7,911 nucleotides of DNA from an uncultured Flavobacteriales bacterium (lineage in GTDB: Bacteria; Bacteroidota; Bacteroidia; Flavobacteriales_D; Parvicellaceae). Under the pieces are notes generated by a model. The model did not search any database. It was not told the origin of the DNA and worked only from the letters and a program-made list of their open reading frames with translations. Location of the stretch: positions 1-7,911 of the forward strand of contig CALDTD010000313.1 of NCBI GenBank assembly GCA_937924345.1, given 5' to 3'. This document shows positions 6,069 through 7,911 of this stretch, one piece after another (positions within the stretch are counted from its first letter, which is position 1; every line of letters starts with the position of its first letter). The position numbers and the translations under genes were made by a program.

Positions 6069-6296
6069 ATGAAACTACAGTCTTTTATCACAGTTGCTTT
6101 AATTTGTTCTTTCAGTTTTTCGTTTGCACAAGAAAAATCTATACAAAAATATACTGCTAACCCAGAGTCAATTTTAAAAAAGCCACTAACCTTTGAATCT
6201 GTTAAGACAGAAAAAGCCGTAGAATTGAAAATAAAGTCTCAATTCGAAAAAAAGACTTTCAGAAAAGAAATAATTGGTACTGAACCAAAAAAGTAA
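6069..6296 (+). CDS. Small lysine-rich predicted secreted protein, upstream of the M43 protease
   Basis: A 75-residue protein of unknown function. Residues 1-21 (MKLQSFITVALICSFSFSFAQ) are a clear Sec signal peptide with cleavage around Ala20/Gln21. The remaining 54 residues are strongly charged and hydrophilic, with 13 Lys and 1 Arg against 8 Glu and no Asp, no Cys and no further hydrophobic segment. It is probably a small basic periplasmic or secreted protein, and there is no lipobox. The same frame extends upstream to a TTG at 6012, but the ATG at 6069 puts the signal peptide at the N-terminus and is clearly the better start. The protease gene follows after 25 bp without a terminator, so co-transcription is likely. 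I do not recognise the family. A role linked to the protease is only inference from position. Confidence 0.7.
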   Translation: MKLQSFITVALICSFSFSFAQEKSIQKYTANPESILKKPLTFESVKTEKAVELKIKSQFEKKTFRKEIIGTEPKK

Positions 6297-6321
6297 TCAT
6301 TTTTTTAATACAAGAAATACA

Positions 6322-7911
6322 ATGAGAATCATATATATCTTTTTCACACTTTTGTTTTTGTTTAACAGCTACAGTGCTCAAGAAAAGCTACATAAGCATA
6401 ATGGAGTAGTTAGATGTGCTACGGTAGAGTTTGAACGAATTAGGAAACGTTTAAATCCTAAGTTAGGAACAGATCTTCAATTCGAAGCATGGTTAAAAAC
6501 CGAGATTAAGAAATTTAACCAACAAAAAAGTGGAAATAGACTCCCTGTTTTAACTATACCTGTAGTTGTGCATGTTATACATAATGGAGATGCAATTGGC
6601 TCTGGTGAAAACATTACTGATGCTCAGGTAATATCTCAAATTCAAGTCTTAAATGAAGATTTTAGAAAAGCTGCAAATAGCCCTGGGTTTAATAATAATC
6701 CTGTTGGAGCCGATATAGAAATCGAATTTTGTTTAGCTCAGGTTGACCCAAATGGTAACAATACAAATGGTATTAATAGAGTTAATGGCGGACAAGAATC
6801 CTGGGATAGAAATGGAATTGAAGCATCTTTAAAGCCCCAAACAATATGGGATCCTAACAACTATTTAAATATGTGGACCTGTAGGTTTGGAGGAAGTGCT
6901 AGTTCTTTACTTGGGTATGCTCAATTTCCAGACAATTCAGGGTTAGCAGGATTAAACGCTAACGGAGGATCAGCTAATACAGATGGAGTAGTTATGAATT
7001 TTAATGCATTTGGAACAGCCGCTGCTGACGACGGAACTTTTAATTTAAACCCTACTTATAATTTAGGTAGAACAACAACTCACGAAGTTGGTCATTGGTT
7101 AGGCCTTAGACATATTTGGGGTGATGGAGACTGTACTGCAGACGACTTCTGTAATGACACACCTTTAGCAGGTGCGCCAAATTATGGTTGCCCTACAGGT
7201 AACTCCTCATGTAACTCTTTAGACATGATAGAAAACTATATGGATTATTCTAATGATAACTGTATGAATATTTTCACAGAAGATCAAAAGACTAGAATAA
7301 GAACTGTAATGAGTGTTTGTCCAAGAAGAGCTAGTTTGGCTAATTCAACAGTTTGTTCAGCAGCAGGGGCACCTCCAGTTTGTAACTTTACTCCAAGTTC
7401 AACTTCAGTTATAGCAGGAAATTCCATAAGTTTTACAGATAATTCTACAGGAAGCCCAAACTCTTGGAACTGGAACTTTGACAATACTAATCAAGGTGGT
7501 GTTAACCCTAGCACTTCATCTGATTCAAACCCAAATAATATCATATACAATAACACAGGGACATACCAAGTCCAATTAACAGCTACAAATGCAAATGGAT
7601 CATGCACATCAACTCAAACAATTACAGTAGGGCTTTCATCTGGCTGTGATACATTAACAAACTTTGCTTCAGGGGATTCACTGGCGCTATACCCTTCTAA
7701 CCAAGGAAATAACCAATTCGGATATATTTCTGGTTGGAACAATTTTGGTGATATTTCAAAAGCAGAATTTTATTCGAGCTACTCACCTTATACACACGTT
7801 ACCGGTATGGATATTTATTTTGTTAATGTAATTGACAATGGAACTGGAGCTACTGTAGACTTTAACATTTGGAATGAAAATGCGGGGCAACCTAATTCAG
7901 TCGTAGGATCT
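6322..7911 (+). CDS. Secreted M43-family (pappalysin/cytophagalysin-type) zinc metalloprotease with PKD domain (partial, C-terminus off the right edge)
   Basis: The frame is open from the ATG at 6322 to the window end, giving 530 residues. Residues 1-20 are a signal peptide ending in Ser-Ala-Gln. A propeptide-like region follows, with Cys32 in an Arg-Cys-Ala-Thr context that could act as a cysteine switch, as described for the M43 enzyme ulilysin. The catalytic domain (about 75-330) has the zinc motif HEVGHWLGLRH at 254-264 (His254, Glu255, His258, His264). It also has paired cysteines after it, and a Met-turn at Met307 in the Asn-Tyr-Met-Asp-Tyr segment, all as in active metzincins of this family. 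Residues about 352-437 form a PKD domain (WNWNFDNT, GTYQVQLTATNANG). From 440 an unrecognised Gly/Asn-rich beta domain begins. A type IX secretion C-terminal domain is expected beyond the edge but not visible. It should digest extracellular protein or process surface proteins. Confidence 0.92.
   Translation, partial: MRIIYIFFTLLFLFNSYSAQEKLHKHNGVVRCATVEFERIRKRLNPKLGTDLQFEAWLKTEIKKFNQQKSGNRLPVLTIPVVVHVIHNGDAIGSGENITDAQVISQIQVLNEDFRKAANSPGFNNNPVGADIEIEFCLAQVDPNGNNTNGINRVNGGQESWDRNGIEASLKPQTIWDPNNYLNMWTCRFGGSASSLLGYAQFPDNSGLAGLNANGGSANTDGVVMNFNAFGTAAADDGTFNLNPTYNLGRTTTHEVGHWLGLRHIWGDGDCTADDFCNDTPLAGAPNYGCPTGNSSCNSLDMIENYMDYSNDNCMNIFTEDQKTRIRTVMSVCPRRASLANSTVCSAAGAPPVCNFTPSSTSVIAGNSISFTDNSTGSPNSWNWNFDNTNQGGVNPSTSSDSNPNNIIYNNTGTYQVQLTATNANGSCTSTQTITVGLSSGCDTLTNFASGDSLALYPSNQGNNQFGYISGWNNFGDISKAEFYSSYSPYTHVTGMDIYFVNVIDNGTGATVDFNIWNENAGQPNSVVGS

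Noticed and set aside
5966..6160. Plus-strand open frame of 64 codons overlapping the small secreted protein
   Set aside because: It is a different frame of the same DNA, rich in Phe/Thr from AT-rich sequence. The frame starting at 6069 has a proper signal peptide and leads into the protease operon.
7284..7484. Open frame on the minus strand, 66 codons
   Set aside because: It overlaps the M43 protease/PKD coding region antisense and has no recognisable features.

Overview
The window is AT-rich (I estimate about one third G+C) and looks like the chromosome of a member of the Bacteroidota, most likely order Flavobacteriales. The evidence is a CBS protein / NAD kinase / DUF6089-type outer-membrane protein gene order, signal peptides ending in Ala-Gln or Ser-Gln, TAnnTTTG-type -7 promoter motifs, almost no Shine-Dalgarno sequences, and a secreted M43 metalloprotease with a PKD domain. 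The composition of the protease's last domain hints at a Crocinitomicaceae/Cryomorphaceae-like lineage, but this is only an impression.

Left part (1-1621, minus strand): the end of a surface-polysaccharide cluster, with a GT4 glycosyltransferase followed by the N-terminal part of a multi-membrane-span protein that resembles an O-antigen ligase/polymerase. Their promoter region (1622-1726) is shared with the divergent CBS gene. It holds an inverted repeat whose arms each carry a -7-like motif.

Middle (1727-5090, plus strand): a CBS-domain protein, NAD kinase, and two tandem paralogous DUF6089-like outer-membrane beta-barrel proteins. The NAD kinase has no in-frame ATG, GTG or TTG upstream of its catalytic GGDGT motif, so it must start at ATT 2400 or ATA 2412, or carry a start-codon mutation or error. 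The usual uppS-bamA-ompH continuation does not follow. The block ends at an A/T-flanked hairpin that includes the stop codon of the second barrel protein.

Right part (5203-7911): a minus-strand OmpR/PhoB-type response regulator without an adjacent kinase. Divergent from it are a small, lysine-rich predicted secreted protein (75 aa) and, 25 bp further, an M43-type zinc metalloprotease (signal peptide, possible cysteine-switch propeptide, HExxHxxGxxH catalytic domain, PKD domain) that runs off the right edge.

No tRNA, rRNA, CRISPR array, insertion sequence or integrase was seen, and no gene-free stretch exceeds 300 bases. I see no convincing wholly new system. The points most worth following up are the NAD kinase start, the small-protein/protease pair, the CBS-NAD kinase coupling and the opposed promoter motifs.
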